The notes: a model not told the origin generated them from the sequence alone. Positions 8,535-17,293 are shown, counted from the first letter of the stretch. The stretch is 33,466 nt of DNA from Phycisphaerae bacterium (GCA_018003015.1 JAGNEZ010000062.1:1-33466); one strand, 5' to 3'. Numbers and translations: made by a program.

Positions 8535-10856
8535 TCAATCCTGATTCTGAATCCCATCGATACAGCCGGTCACACCAGTCCTGATGTTGGCGGCATTGCC
8601 CTCGTCGGTGTCGATGTGCATCGCCAGGCGGAAGTTCGAATCCACGCGGACGCGGACATCGCCAAATACCAGTTCGCGGTCGCCGGGCACTCGTACGCGC
8701 ACGGTGGATTTGTCCTTGACTCCGTACCGGAGCGCGTCGGCCGGTGTCATGTGGATATGACGCAGGGCGCAGATGACCCCACGGTCGAGAACAACGCTGC
8801 CGGCCGGGCCCTCGAGCGTGCAGCCGGGCGTATCGCGGATATCGCCGGATTCGCGAATGGGCGGGTGGATGCCGAGCTTGAATTGCTCGGTCATCGCAAT
8901 CTCCACCTGTGTGGCTTTGCGCGTCGGCCCCAGCACGCGCACGCGTTCGATTCGGCCCTTCGGCCCGACGATCGTGAGCTGTTCCTCGCAGGCAAACTGC
9001 CCCCGCTGCGACAGATCGCTCTGGCGGGTGAGCTGGTGGCCCTGGCCAAACAGAGCCTCCACGTGGTCCTGGCTCAGGTGGATATGGTGGGCGGAAATCT
9101 CGATGAGGACCGGTTCGCCCCGCTGAGCTTCGAATACGCGCGTCAGGTAGGAGCGACTCAGGGCCCGCAACGTCTCGCGGGCGATCATCCGCTCCTCATC
9201 CGTCGGAACGACGAGCACGGTAACCCTGGAATCGTTCGTCGAGATACGACATACTTCGTCGAAGCCACGGGCTTCGCGATTCCGTACCTCATCAAGCTGG
9301 ATGCCCATGCACTCCAGGCCCTGCAACGCCAGAGACCGCACCCCCGCGCTGCCCTGCCCGATGCCGCCGGTGAAGATCAACACGTCCAGCCCGCCCATGG
9401 CCGCCAGATAGGCCCCGATGTACTTGCGGACCCGATAGCAGAACGCCTTCAGCGCCACCAGCGCCCGGGCGTCGCCCGCATCGGCGGCGCGCTCGACTTC
9501 GCGCATGTCACTGGAGACACCCGAGAGGCCCAGCAGGCCGCTGCGCTTGTTCAGCAGTTCATCGACCTGGGCATCGTCGAGGCCCGCCGCTCGCCGCAGG
9601 TACGAGATCGCTCCCGGATCGAGATCGCCGCAGCGCGTGCCCATGATGAGCCCCTCGCCAGGCGTAAACCCCATGGACGTATCCACCGACCGGCCATGGT
9701 CCACCGCACACAGCGAGGCACCATTGCCGAGGTGGCAACTGACGATCTCCAGTTCGTTGACGCGCTTCTGGAGGTACTGGGCGGCGCGCAGAACGACGTA
9801 GGAATGAGAGCTTCCGTGAAAACCGTACCGGCGCACGCCCTTCTGCTGGTAGTGCTCGTACGGAAGACCATACAGATACGCGTACGACGGCAGGGTGTGA
9901 TGAAACGCCGTGTCGAACACGGCGACGTGGGGCACCGACGGAAACACCTGCATGGCCTCGCGAATACCGGCCACGTTGACCGGATTGTGAAGCGGCGCGA
10001 GCGGACTCAGAGACTCGATCTCCGTGAGCACTCCCTCCTCCACAACCACCGCTTCGGAGAACCGTTCGCCCCCATGCACCACGCGATGACCCACGACGCT
10101 GATGTCCGAAGCCTCCCGAATCACGCCTGTCTGAGGCGCTGACAGCTCGCTCAGCATCGCGCGGAAGGCATCGCCGTATCCCCCCTTCGGCAACTCTCGC
10201 TTCACTTCGCCTCCGGGGCCGCGATGCACCAGGCAGGTACCGCCGGCTCCGATACGTTCCACCTGGCCGCGGGCCGTATTGGATTCTTTGGCCGTGTCGA
10301 AGAAGGTGTACTTGAGCGAGGAGGAACCGCTGTTGACCACGAGGATCTTCTCCGGCCGCTCGCCCTTGAGGCGCAGGCCGTACGGATCGTCGCTTTGGCG
10401 GAAGGCCGCGGCCGCCTTGGCCGGGTCGGCCATGACCTGCTTGAACCGCTCAGCAATGGTCTTGGAAATGTACTGGACGGCGCGGGGGTCGGTCATGATG
10501 GCGGACTGGAAGACGGTGACCGGGATGCGCAGCACGCGACAGCGGGTCTCGGCGATGAAGTCGGCCATGGTCTTGTCGCCGCTCATCAAGGCCATCTCGC
10601 CGAACGTATCGCCGCCTTTGAACCGCCCGATGACCTGACGCCGGCCGCCGTCGCCGAGAACGGAGACCGCCAGGTCGCCCTCGAGCAGAACGCCAAGGAA
10701 GGCGGCGTCCTCGCCGAACTCAACGACGGCCTCGTTGGGCTCATACGAGGCAACACGTGATTCGCTCACCAACCGATCAAGTCGGTCGTCGGAGAAGTGC
10801 TTGCAGAGACCGACCCGCTGCCTGAGGAACTCGACAAGTTGCGGATGTGTCATCAT
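8535..10856 (-). CDS. Fusion: cyclic-nucleotide-binding-like domain + acetate kinase + PduL phosphotransacylase
   Basis: A 773-residue three-part protein. Residues about 15-140 form a cNMP-binding-like fold (FGEMALMSGD; the phosphate-contacting Arg position appears to be Thr). Residues 169-565 are a full acetate kinase: VVNSGSSSLKY, VVGHRVVHGGERF, VAVFDTAFHH, RRYGFHGSSH, CHLGNGAS, GTRCGDLDPG, FTGGIGQGS and PTDEER, so the catalytic residues are present. Residues 582-773 are a PduL-type phosphotransacylase: ISAHHIHLS, ALRHIHMTPADA and MHIDTDEGNAA carry its metal-binding His residues. Together they would convert acetyl-CoA through acetyl phosphate to acetate, making ATP, or run in reverse. Normal acetate kinases are about 400 residues and stand alone. 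The ATG at 10856 has AGAGG 9 nt upstream. It is last in a run with GNAT, SpoIIE and V4R genes. No stop or frameshift lies between the domains. Confidence 0.93.
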   Translation of the reverse strand: MMTHPQLVEFLRQRVGLCKHFSDDRLDRLVSESRVASYEPNEAVVEFGEDAAFLGVLLEGDLAVSVLGDGGRRQVIGRFKGGDTFGEMALMSGDKTMADFIAETRCRVLRIPVTVFQSAIMTDPRAVQYISKTIAERFKQVMADPAKAAAAFRQSDDPYGLRLKGERPEKILVVNSGSSSLKYTFFDTAKESNTARGQVERIGAGGTCLVHRGPGGEVKRELPKGGYGDAFRAMLSELSAPQTGVIREASDISVVGHRVVHGGERFSEAVVVEEGVLTEIESLSPLAPLHNPVNVAGIREAMQVFPSVPHVAVFDTAFHHTLPSYAYLYGLPYEHYQQKGVRRYGFHGSSHSYVVLRAAQYLQKRVNELEIVSCHLGNGASLCAVDHGRSVDTSMGFTPGEGLIMGTRCGDLDPGAISYLRRAAGLDDAQVDELLNKRSGLLGLSGVSSDMREVERAADAGDARALVALKAFCYRVRKYIGAYLAAMGGLDVLIFTGGIGQGSAGVRSLALQGLECMGIQLDEVRNREARGFDEVCRISTNDSRVTVLVVPTDEERMIARETLRALSRSYLTRVFEAQRGEPVLIEISAHHIHLSQDHVEALFGQGHQLTRQSDLSQRGQFACEEQLTIVGPKGRIERVRVLGPTRKATQVEIAMTEQFKLGIHPPIRESGDIRDTPGCTLEGPAGSVVLDRGVICALRHIHMTPADALRYGVKDKSTVRVRVPGDRELVFGDVRVRVDSNFRLAMHIDTDEGNAANIRTGVTGCIDGIQNQD

Positions 10857-10876
10857 TGGTTCTGACCTCTCGATGG

Positions 10877-11416
10877 CTATGGCTTGTCAGTGAGGCTCAA
10901 CGTCACGTGGATGACGTCCTCGGCTTGCGTTTCCGTCATCGGGAGCCCGCTGCGCAGGAAGACGGAGAGCATCGCCCTGTTCTTCGTAAGCACTTCCGCG
11001 TCGAACCGGCTAACGCCCTTTTCTCGTGCGATGCGGGTCAGGTGTCTCAGTAGGCACCCGGCGATTCCTAGTCCCTGGTAGTCTTCCTCGACGATGAACG
11101 CGATCTCCGCCCCGCGCGAGCCGTTCAGGTCGAAGGCCACATAGCGACCACCGCCGATGATGATCTCTCTCCCGTCGGCGTCGATCGTCACCACCAACTG
11201 GACCACGCGCTCGAAATCGACATCCGTGACGGCTTTGAGTTCCGTATCCGTGAGCGACGACTTGGCCTGGAAGAACCGAGCATAGATCGACGCGGGCTCG
11301 AGCTTGTGAAATGCCTCGATCACCGCGGCCTTGTCGGCAGGCCGGATCGCCCGAATCGTGACAGCGAGGCCGTTCTTCAATGCTTCGATCCGGGAGAAGG
11401 TCCTCACTTCAATCAT
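10877..11416 (-). CDS. GNAT acetyltransferase resembling the Pat/PatZ catalytic domain
   Basis: A 179-residue single GNAT domain. The features TIRAIRPADK, EPASIYARFF, the acetyl-CoA loop EEDYQGLGIAGCLL and EVLTKNRAMLSVFLRSGL match the acetyltransferase domain of protein-lysine acetyltransferases such as PatZ and mycobacterial Pat. Those enzymes acetylate and switch off acyl-CoA synthetases. In Mycobacterium the same domain is fused to a cNMP-binding domain. Here a cNMP-like domain sits instead on the next gene's product, 20 nt downstream, so the two proteins may share a signal (inference). The start at 11416 has AGGA 10 nt upstream. The target is unknown, and small-molecule acetylation cannot be excluded. 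Confidence 0.82.
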   Translation of the reverse strand: MIEVRTFSRIEALKNGLAVTIRAIRPADKAAVIEAFHKLEPASIYARFFQAKSSLTDTELKAVTDVDFERVVQLVVTIDADGREIIIGGGRYVAFDLNGSRGAEIAFIVEEDYQGLGIAGCLLRHLTRIAREKGVSRFDAEVLTKNRAMLSVFLRSGLPMTETQAEDVIHVTLSLTDKP

Positions 11417-11448
11417 TGCAGTCGATCCTGACGAACGACCATGATCAG

Positions 11449-12648
11449 TTACTCAAACCCCATGGCCAGAATGGAGACGTCGTCTCTGAGATGGTCATCT
11501 CCCCGCCAAGCCGCAACCGTCCGGACAAGGGATTCCACGACTTCGCTCAGGCTAAGGTGCCGACCGGCCGCGATAGCGTCGAGCAATCGTTCATCACCGA
11601 ACAACTCGCCCTGAGCGTTGGCTTCCTCGGTCAGTCCGTCTGAATGCAGAATGAGGCGATCACCTGGCTGCAGCTCAATCACCGACTCCTCGTAATCGGC
11701 GTCCTCGACCATTCCAATCGGGAAACCGGACACCTCGAAACGCTTGGGGCAACCACACGCCGGAGCCAGAATCGGGCCGGGATGCGCCGCGACGGTGAAA
11801 CGGAACCGCCGGGTGCGCACGTCCAAGAGCCCGTAGATCATCGTGAAGTAGTAGTCACCATTCGACTCCATCGGGTACAGCGAGTTCAACCGCGATGCCA
11901 CCTGTACGGGATCCACGGCCTCCGGATTGGCACCCGGACCGGCCACGAGTGACGCACTTCCTCCAGCGCGAGGGTTTAGATTCCTGGTGACGGTTACCGA
12001 GAGCAACGCCGCTGGCACGCCGTGTCCGCTTACATCCAGACAATACATGGCGATGAGATCATCATTGATCCGAACAATGTTGAGAGCGTCGCCAGCCAGC
12101 TCGTCACACGGCCGGTACGACCAAGCGAAGCTGAGTCCTTCGACGTTGGGCAGATTCTCTGGCAGCAGCGTTTGCTGCACGCGGGCAGCAGCCTCCAGAT
12201 CCCGCTTCATGCGTTGATTGGCCTGCGACAGATCCTGATTCTGCCGGTCGATCCTGGCGAAAGCCTCCCTCAACTGTTGCGTCATGCTGTTGAAGGCAGT
12301 GGAGAAACCTCCCATGAAATCAACACGTTGGCTCAGGTCGCCTCCTGCGATCTGCTGAGTCTTCCATGTCAGGTGACGCAGGTTTGCATGGAGGTTCTTG
12401 CACGACTGCAGGACGTGCATCTTGCCTGTGGGGACGCTGAAGTCGAGCTCACCTCGAGACAATGCCGACATCGCATCGGCAAGGGCGCGGTATTCAGCGA
12501 TAAAGCGGTTGGCATACTCAGCGACCTGGCTGACCTCGTTTTTCGGACAATCCTCTGGCAACACAAGCGGCTGGGGCATTTCTCCCTTCAAGACGCGGTA
12601 GAACAGTTCCGTGATTCTATCGATGTCTTCTTCCCGTGCTTCGATCAT
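11449..12648 (-). CDS. SpoIIE/RsbU-type PP2C serine phosphatase with HAMP-like N-terminus
   Basis: A 399-residue cytoplasmic protein with no transmembrane segment. Residues about 60-150 look like HAMP-type helices (ALSRGELDFSV, QIAGGDLSQRVDFMGGF), followed by a coiled linker (FARIDRQNQDLSQANQRM). The PP2C domain (about 165-399) contains YRPCDELAGDALNI, CLDVSGHGVPAALLSV and LHSDGLTEE, with RDDVSILA at the end. The GD-x-LN form of the first metal motif occurs in one SpoIIE subclass as far as I recall. Such phosphatases remove phosphate from STAS antagonists. A STAS gene lies about 10 kb away at 1015-1377, but a direct link is a guess. The gene starts 10 nt after the V4R gene, so the V4R protein is a likely input sensor. 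Confidence 0.92.
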   Translation of the reverse strand: MIEAREEDIDRITELFYRVLKGEMPQPLVLPEDCPKNEVSQVAEYANRFIAEYRALADAMSALSRGELDFSVPTGKMHVLQSCKNLHANLRHLTWKTQQIAGGDLSQRVDFMGGFSTAFNSMTQQLREAFARIDRQNQDLSQANQRMKRDLEAAARVQQTLLPENLPNVEGLSFAWSYRPCDELAGDALNIVRINDDLIAMYCLDVSGHGVPAALLSVTVTRNLNPRAGGSASLVAGPGANPEAVDPVQVASRLNSLYPMESNGDYYFTMIYGLLDVRTRRFRFTVAAHPGPILAPACGCPKRFEVSGFPIGMVEDADYEESVIELQPGDRLILHSDGLTEEANAQGELFGDERLLDAIAAGRHLSLSEVVESLVRTVAAWRGDDHLRDDVSILAMGFE

Positions 12649-12658
12649 GGAACCATCT

Positions 12659-13186
12659 CTACCACACAGCCTTTACATCGAAACGGCATACCCGATCACC
12701 CGAACACCAGCAGTCCACTTCCTTCACCCGGAACTTCCTGCCGGTGTGGGCCGAAAGCAGGCCGCTGATGAAACCTTCATCGTACGTGCAGATCCGCTCG
12801 TCACAGGCGGGCAGACCGGAGCAGTCGAGGTCCTCGGCAACGGTTAGAGTGAAAGTAAGGTTCTCCATGTCCCCTCTTTCGATTCTCAGGATGCCAATGC
12901 CCATCTCCCTGAGAACATCCTGAAGCTCGGCCACGAACTCGGCGAAGGAACCTCGCTTGGTGATCAGGTTCTCGTAGAAGTGCTTTCCAGCCAGCTCGCC
13001 GGCATCATAGAACACACGATCGGCCGCCTCCACACCATGCTGTCTGATGAGTACGTCGCGGAGAGTAAACTGCATTAGGCGGTAGACGGCCACGTGCGCC
13101 GTGAAGCCGAGATTGGGCCGTCCGGTGTCCACCTTCCCAAGCATGGCCCATTCGAAGATCGGCTCAGTTCTCTCTTCTTTAAACAT
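12659..13186 (-). CDS. V4R (4-vinyl reductase) domain sensor protein
   Basis: A 175-residue single-domain protein. The C-terminal ICTYDEGFISGLLSAHTG and VDCWCSGDRVCRFDV match the V4R family, which binds small hydrophobic molecules or acts as a sensory module in regulators. The Cys pair in CWCSGDRVC could hold a metal. The start at 13186 has GGGAGG 8 nt upstream. It is the first gene of the V4R, SpoIIE phosphatase, GNAT and acetate-kinase-fusion run, with only 10 nt before the phosphatase. This supports a sensor-plus-output pair on one transcript. The ligand is unknown. Confidence 0.85.
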   Translation of the reverse strand: MFKEERTEPIFEWAMLGKVDTGRPNLGFTAHVAVYRLMQFTLRDVLIRQHGVEAADRVFYDAGELAGKHFYENLITKRGSFAEFVAELQDVLREMGIGILRIERGDMENLTFTLTVAEDLDCSGLPACDERICTYDEGFISGLLSAHTGRKFRVKEVDCWCSGDRVCRFDVKAVW

Positions 13187-13316
13187 TCGCGGGTCCTCCC
13201 GATTGGCAGTTACTCAGTTGGCTCATGTCCTTCGCTCCGTCGCTGAAAGGGGCCCGGTGACGCGGACAATCACGTTGCCGCCCCCCTGCCGCAGGCTTGT
13301 CCGACGCCACAACCGG

Positions 13317-14738
13317 TCACGTCACCTTGTGCACCTTGAGGAAATTGGTGCCACGAGGCTGCATGGCCGGGATGCCCCCGAGGATCAAGATTGTGTCGCC
13401 CGAGGCGACGAGCTTGCGCCCCTGCAACGTGGCTTCCGCCAGGGCATTCAGGCCTTCGAACGTATCCGCCTGGCGATCGATAAGCAGCGGCCGGAGCCCC
13501 CAGACCAGGTTCAGGGCGTGATACACGCGCGGCTGATTCGTGACGGCAAAGACCGGCGAGCGCGGCCGCTCGCTGGCCACCCGTGCGGCCGTGTAGCCGC
13601 TCGCGGTCAAGACCACGATGCAGCGCGGCTTGAGCACCTGCTCGACCGTCCGAATAGCCTCCGTCAGCGCCTGGGTCTGCGTATTCCCCGTCGGCGGGTA
13701 GTTCTTGAACTCGATCTTCTCCTCCACCTCCTCGGCGATTCGGACCATCATCTCGACCGCCTGGACGGGATGAGCCCCGACGGCCGTCTCCCCTGACAAC
13801 ATCACGGCGTCGGTTCCGTCGATGATCGCATTGGCAACGTCGCTGGCCTCGGCTCGCGTCGGGCGTGCCTCCTGAATCATGCTTTCGAGCATCTGCGTGG
13901 CCGTGATGACCGGCTTGCCGCGCCGATTGCATTTCTCGATGATCTGTTTCTGGAGCAGCGGGACCTTCTCCGGGCTCATTTCCACACCCAGGTCGCCACG
14001 GGCCACCATCACGCAGTGTGTCTCTTCAACGATCTCGTCGAGATGCTCGATCGCCTGCGGTTTCTCGATCTTGGCGACGACTGGCTTGAACAGGCCTTTC
14101 TCTGCGATGAGCGACTTGAGCGTCCGGATGTCTTCCGCGCTCCGGACGAAGCTCAGCGACACCACGTCGACATTCTGGGAAAGCCCAAACTCCAGATCCT
14201 CCTTGTCCTTCGGCGTCAGCGAGGGCAAACGAAGGCGTAGATCGGGGAAGTTGACGCCCTTGCGGCTCTTCAAGGCGCCGCCCTGAATCACCCTGCATTC
14301 CACGCCGCGGCCGACGACTCGAGCGATCCGAAGTTCGAAAGCCCCGTCGGCCAACAGAACCTGCATGTCCGCCTTGGCTTCATCGGCCAGATGGGGATAG
14401 TCGATCGGGATGGTACCAGCCTGACCTTTGAAGTCGTCAAGCGGAACCAGGGTGACAACCGACCCCGGATCCAGTTGAATCTCGCCCGGCGGCGGGAGCT
14501 GCCCCACCCGGATCTTGGGCCCTTGCAGGTCCTGCAGGACGGTGACCGGCCGATCCAATTCTCGCGATGCTTCGCGCAGACAGGCGAGTGTCTTGGCGTG
14601 GTCGTCATAGCTGCCGTGCGAGAAATTGAACCGTGCCACATCCATCCCGGCCTGAATCAGTTGCCGGATGACGGCCGCCGAGTTGCTGGCCGGTCCCAAT
14701 GTCGCGACGATCTTGGTGCGGCGGATGGAAGCACTCAT
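13317..14738 (-). CDS. pyk: Pyruvate kinase
   Basis: A 473-residue protein of normal length. It transfers phosphate from phosphoenolpyruvate to ADP, the last step of glycolysis, in the cytoplasm. Motifs seen are RRTKIVATLGPAS at the N-terminus, ARFNFSHG, VAKIEKPQAIEHLDEI, VMVARGDLGVEM, ITATQMLESMI (active-site signature) and SGYTAARVASERPRSPVFAV in the C-terminal domain. The ATG at 14738 is selected because GAGGA lies 9 nt upstream and the conserved region begins a few residues later; the longer frame to 14906 adds unrelated sequence. It lies 130 nt upstream of the V4R gene on the same strand, feeding the same pyruvate/acetyl-CoA node as the acetate-kinase fusion. Confidence 0.96.
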   Translation of the reverse strand: MSASIRRTKIVATLGPASNSAAVIRQLIQAGMDVARFNFSHGSYDDHAKTLACLREASRELDRPVTVLQDLQGPKIRVGQLPPPGEIQLDPGSVVTLVPLDDFKGQAGTIPIDYPHLADEAKADMQVLLADGAFELRIARVVGRGVECRVIQGGALKSRKGVNFPDLRLRLPSLTPKDKEDLEFGLSQNVDVVSLSFVRSAEDIRTLKSLIAEKGLFKPVVAKIEKPQAIEHLDEIVEETHCVMVARGDLGVEMSPEKVPLLQKQIIEKCNRRGKPVITATQMLESMIQEARPTRAEASDVANAIIDGTDAVMLSGETAVGAHPVQAVEMMVRIAEEVEEKIEFKNYPPTGNTQTQALTEAIRTVEQVLKPRCIVVLTASGYTAARVASERPRSPVFAVTNQPRVYHALNLVWGLRPLLIDRQADTFEGLNALAEATLQGRKLVASGDTILILGGIPAMQPRGTNFLKVHKVT

Positions 14739-14859
14739 GTTCGTATCCTCAAACGCACCGCACCCCCAATCACTGCGACACTCTTGCGTGACCCGCACGT
14801 CCCCGACAATAGTCTCTCGGCACAATTCTTGACCTGCGATCCCGGCGAATGGCCGCCCG

Positions 14860-15378
14860 TCAGGATTTACGTTTGGCGGACGGAGCCTGATCGAGAATCT
14901 TGCCAATCACCAGATCAAGGCGCTTACGACGAACATCCGGAGCAGCGGTGTTGTCGAGCTTCGCTTCGGCGCTGCCCGTCCAGATCATCTTTGAATTGCT
15001 GGGAGACGAGGCGACGATGTCCAGTCGCCCTTCCAGATACATCGGCTTCGTGAAGTCGTTCACGTCCGCGCGAGGGCGTTTCCTCGCCACATAGTCGATC
15101 CAGAAATCGGGTTTGCCATTCGCCGCGACCTTCTCAAGGCCTTTCTTCGCGAGGTGAGCGTCAACGACTTCCCGGATGAGGCGATCCGCATCAGGATTCT
15201 CCGGACGTCCCTCACCGGTGGTCCGTGAGGAGTCGGGGGCCCATGCATAGGAGTGCACCTCGTCCGCGAAGCGAACGCCGGGGCCATAAACGGAACTCAC
15301 ATTCACCCATTCGCTGCATCCGGCGGCCAGGATCATGACAGCCAGGAGCGCACCATGAACGATCCGTGTCTTCCCCAT
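14860..15378 (-). CDS. DUF4136-family lipoprotein
   Basis: A 172-residue lipoprotein with signal VMILAAGC (Cys about 21). The mature part has HSYAWAPDS, GLEKVAANGKPDFWIDYVAR and a C-terminal KRLDLVIGKILDQAP, matching DUF4136, a widespread periplasmic lipoprotein family of unknown function. In such proteins the final helix and the Asp-rich pattern are conserved. The start at 15378 has GGGAGG 7 nt upstream. It lies 121 nt before the pyruvate kinase start and is not obviously part of that unit. Confidence 0.82.
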   Translation of the reverse strand: MGKTRIVHGALLAVMILAAGCSEWVNVSSVYGPGVRFADEVHSYAWAPDSSRTTGEGRPENPDADRLIREVVDAHLAKKGLEKVAANGKPDFWIDYVARKRPRADVNDFTKPMYLEGRLDIVASSPSNSKMIWTGSAEAKLDNTAAPDVRRKRLDLVIGKILDQAPSAKRKS

Positions 15379-15830
15379 CGGTTTTCCTCCCGTATGAACA
15401 GTATTCCGGGCCTGCCACCGCGACGATTCCGCCGCACCTTACCTCCGGTCTTCGGCTCACTCCGTGGCCAAGCGGGCCTTCCCTCTCACCGGCGGGTCAT
15501 ACCGCGCCGTCGTGTCAGCCAAGTATCCATCCCGGCCTTGTTTGCGTTATCGGCTGCGGCCCCAAGGCAACCGCATGCTACAAGACGACGGGAGTCCGTG
15601 CAAACCACAAACCAGCGAACCGACGATCACCATGGTCGCTCCATCGTCGCTGCCAGAACGACCACCACCCTCGCTACGGCACGCCGGTCCCTTGGGCTTA
15701 CTTGGCCGCTACTCGCGCATCCCGACCGACACCCCCCATCTCCTCTACCGAGTCTGACTCATCGCCTTCTCCTCGCGCGTCGTTCTTTCCGACCGCTTCG
15801 ACAAAACCGCCATCCGTCGGCTGCCAACGA
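15379..15830. other. Gene-free stretch
   Basis: About 450 nt between the secreted protein of unknown function and the DUF4136 lipoprotein, both on the minus strand. Several overlapping frames are open here on the plus strand, but they lack ribosome sites and recognisable protein features. The interval may contain the lipoprotein promoter. I see no repeat, RNA gene or terminator. Confidence 0.5.
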
Positions 15831-17246
15831 TCAGAACTCCACCTTATAGCGGTTGGTCAATTCGATCCCGATCTTCCCCATATCCGCTTTGACACCCTTG
15901 AAAATCTCTTCGGCCTGGTTGAGAGTCTTGGCTCGTTCCTCCCGAACGACCTTCGCACGTTCCTCCTCCGTTCCGGTCGCCCGGCCATGAATCTGCACCA
16001 TCCCTTCGGTCATGGCCCGGGCCGCGTCGTTCAGCCGAGCGCTCACCTCGACCGCGAACTTGGCCAAGTCCGGATCGACGTTGAGGATGGGCAACCGGCT
16101 GATCTCGTTCGCATCTCGGTTGATCCACGTGGCCACGTCGGAAAGCACCCCCCCTCGTCCGCCCCGGGCCTTCGTCTGTAGCTTGTCAACGATCTCCTTC
16201 ACCGTCTTGAAGTACTGCTGCGAGGCCGAGATCTTCGCTTCCCTCTGGTCTCCGCCCGGCTTGCCGGACGCCGCCTGGCCTACCCCGCTCGGGGCCGGCG
16301 GGTCCACGACGCTGATCAGGCGTCGGAGACTTTCGGTGGACAGCTTCCCCTCAAACGAAATCTGCTTTCCTCTGGCTGCAACCTGCCAGTCCTCGAAGTC
16401 GTCGACGAGGGCTCCGGACCGCGAAAGCACCTCGAGCAGAAGAGGCTTGGCCACGCTGGCCAGAACGGCGACATCACCGTCGAAATCCACAACGCCCTTG
16501 CCGGTCGCCTCGGCCCCGATCGCTACGCGGAGAGTCACGCCCCGGATACCGCCGAGAGCCTGGCTGATCGCGTCGAAATCTTGAGTCTTGCCTTCCAGCG
16601 ATGCGAACGTCTCGGTCGCAAGTCGCCGGCGAACCTTGCTTGCACTGGTAACATCCTGCAGGTCCATGGCCATCAGAACAGGGGTGTCGGTCCCGGCCGC
16701 GAGGGCCGCGTTGCTCAGGTAGGCCGACAGCCGGTTACCCGACTCCCCGGATTTCCTGGTGGCCCATCGCGATGCAAACTGCCGGTTGGCCGGCCAGACG
16801 GCACCGAACATCGACGGGCTGACCTGAACGAAGTAGGCATCGACCCGCGACCAGGCCGCTGGGATCGAACCGAACTTGTCGAGGTAACCCCCTTCGTCAC
16901 TGACGATGGAGTCCAGAGACAGCGGCTTAGCCACGTCCATCACCGACACCGCCCAGACCGTCCCCATATTGCCGGGCTCGATCTGTGCCGCCATCACCAT
17001 GCGACTCGTATCCGGCGGAATAGCCAACGGCTTTCGTTCATAGGCGCTTGCCACCTTAGCCTTCCATCCTTCACGAACACCGAGCGGGCTGTTGATCATG
17101 CCGGCGACGTCAATCAGCACCAGCGCGTTCGCGTCGTTGGGCACCCGGCCAAGAAGACCCTTGAAGTCGGCCAAGGCCGGATTGCTCATTGACAGGGCAA
17201 CCACCAGACCAAGGAACGGAATCGGGTTCAAGCGCATCGCCACCAT
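15831..17246 (-). CDS. Secreted protein of unknown function
   Basis: A 471-residue protein with a signal peptide (MRLNPIPFLGLVVALSM to ALA) and then GLLGRVPNDANALVLIDVAG. This resembles the start of planctomycete exported proteins that I cannot assign to a named function. The remainder has alternating beta and helical stretches, and the last 90 residues are highly charged and helical (GTEEERAKVVREERAKTL), possibly a coiled coil. No catalytic motif is visible. The ATG at 17246 is chosen for AAGGAG 7 nt upstream; another ATG lies three codons later. The frame is open far upstream, but that part is the antisense/other-frame shadow of the neighbouring symporter remnant. Confidence 0.72.
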   Translation of the reverse strand: MVAMRLNPIPFLGLVVALSMSNPALADFKGLLGRVPNDANALVLIDVAGMINSPLGVREGWKAKVASAYERKPLAIPPDTSRMVMAAQIEPGNMGTVWAVSVMDVAKPLSLDSIVSDEGGYLDKFGSIPAAWSRVDAYFVQVSPSMFGAVWPANRQFASRWATRKSGESGNRLSAYLSNAALAAGTDTPVLMAMDLQDVTSASKVRRRLATETFASLEGKTQDFDAISQALGGIRGVTLRVAIGAEATGKGVVDFDGDVAVLASVAKPLLLEVLSRSGALVDDFEDWQVAARGKQISFEGKLSTESLRRLISVVDPPAPSGVGQAASGKPGGDQREAKISASQQYFKTVKEIVDKLQTKARGGRGGVLSDVATWINRDANEISRLPILNVDPDLAKFAVEVSARLNDAARAMTEGMVQIHGRATGTEEERAKVVREERAKTLNQAEEIFKGVKADMGKIGIELTNRYKVEF

Positions 17247-17293
17247 GGTAGTTCTCCTTGTGTACGGATTCGCCAGAATGGATCGCCCATCGA

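Noticed and set aside
8616-10142. 508-codon frame opposite the acetate-kinase fusion
   Set aside because: It mirrors a gene with complete enzyme motifs, has no ribosome site and resembles no family.
11940-12130. Degenerate metal site in the SpoIIE phosphatase (GD-x-LN in place of GD-x-x-D)
   Set aside because: All other motifs are intact and I recall this form in an ordinary SpoIIE subclass, so it is probably not inactivating.
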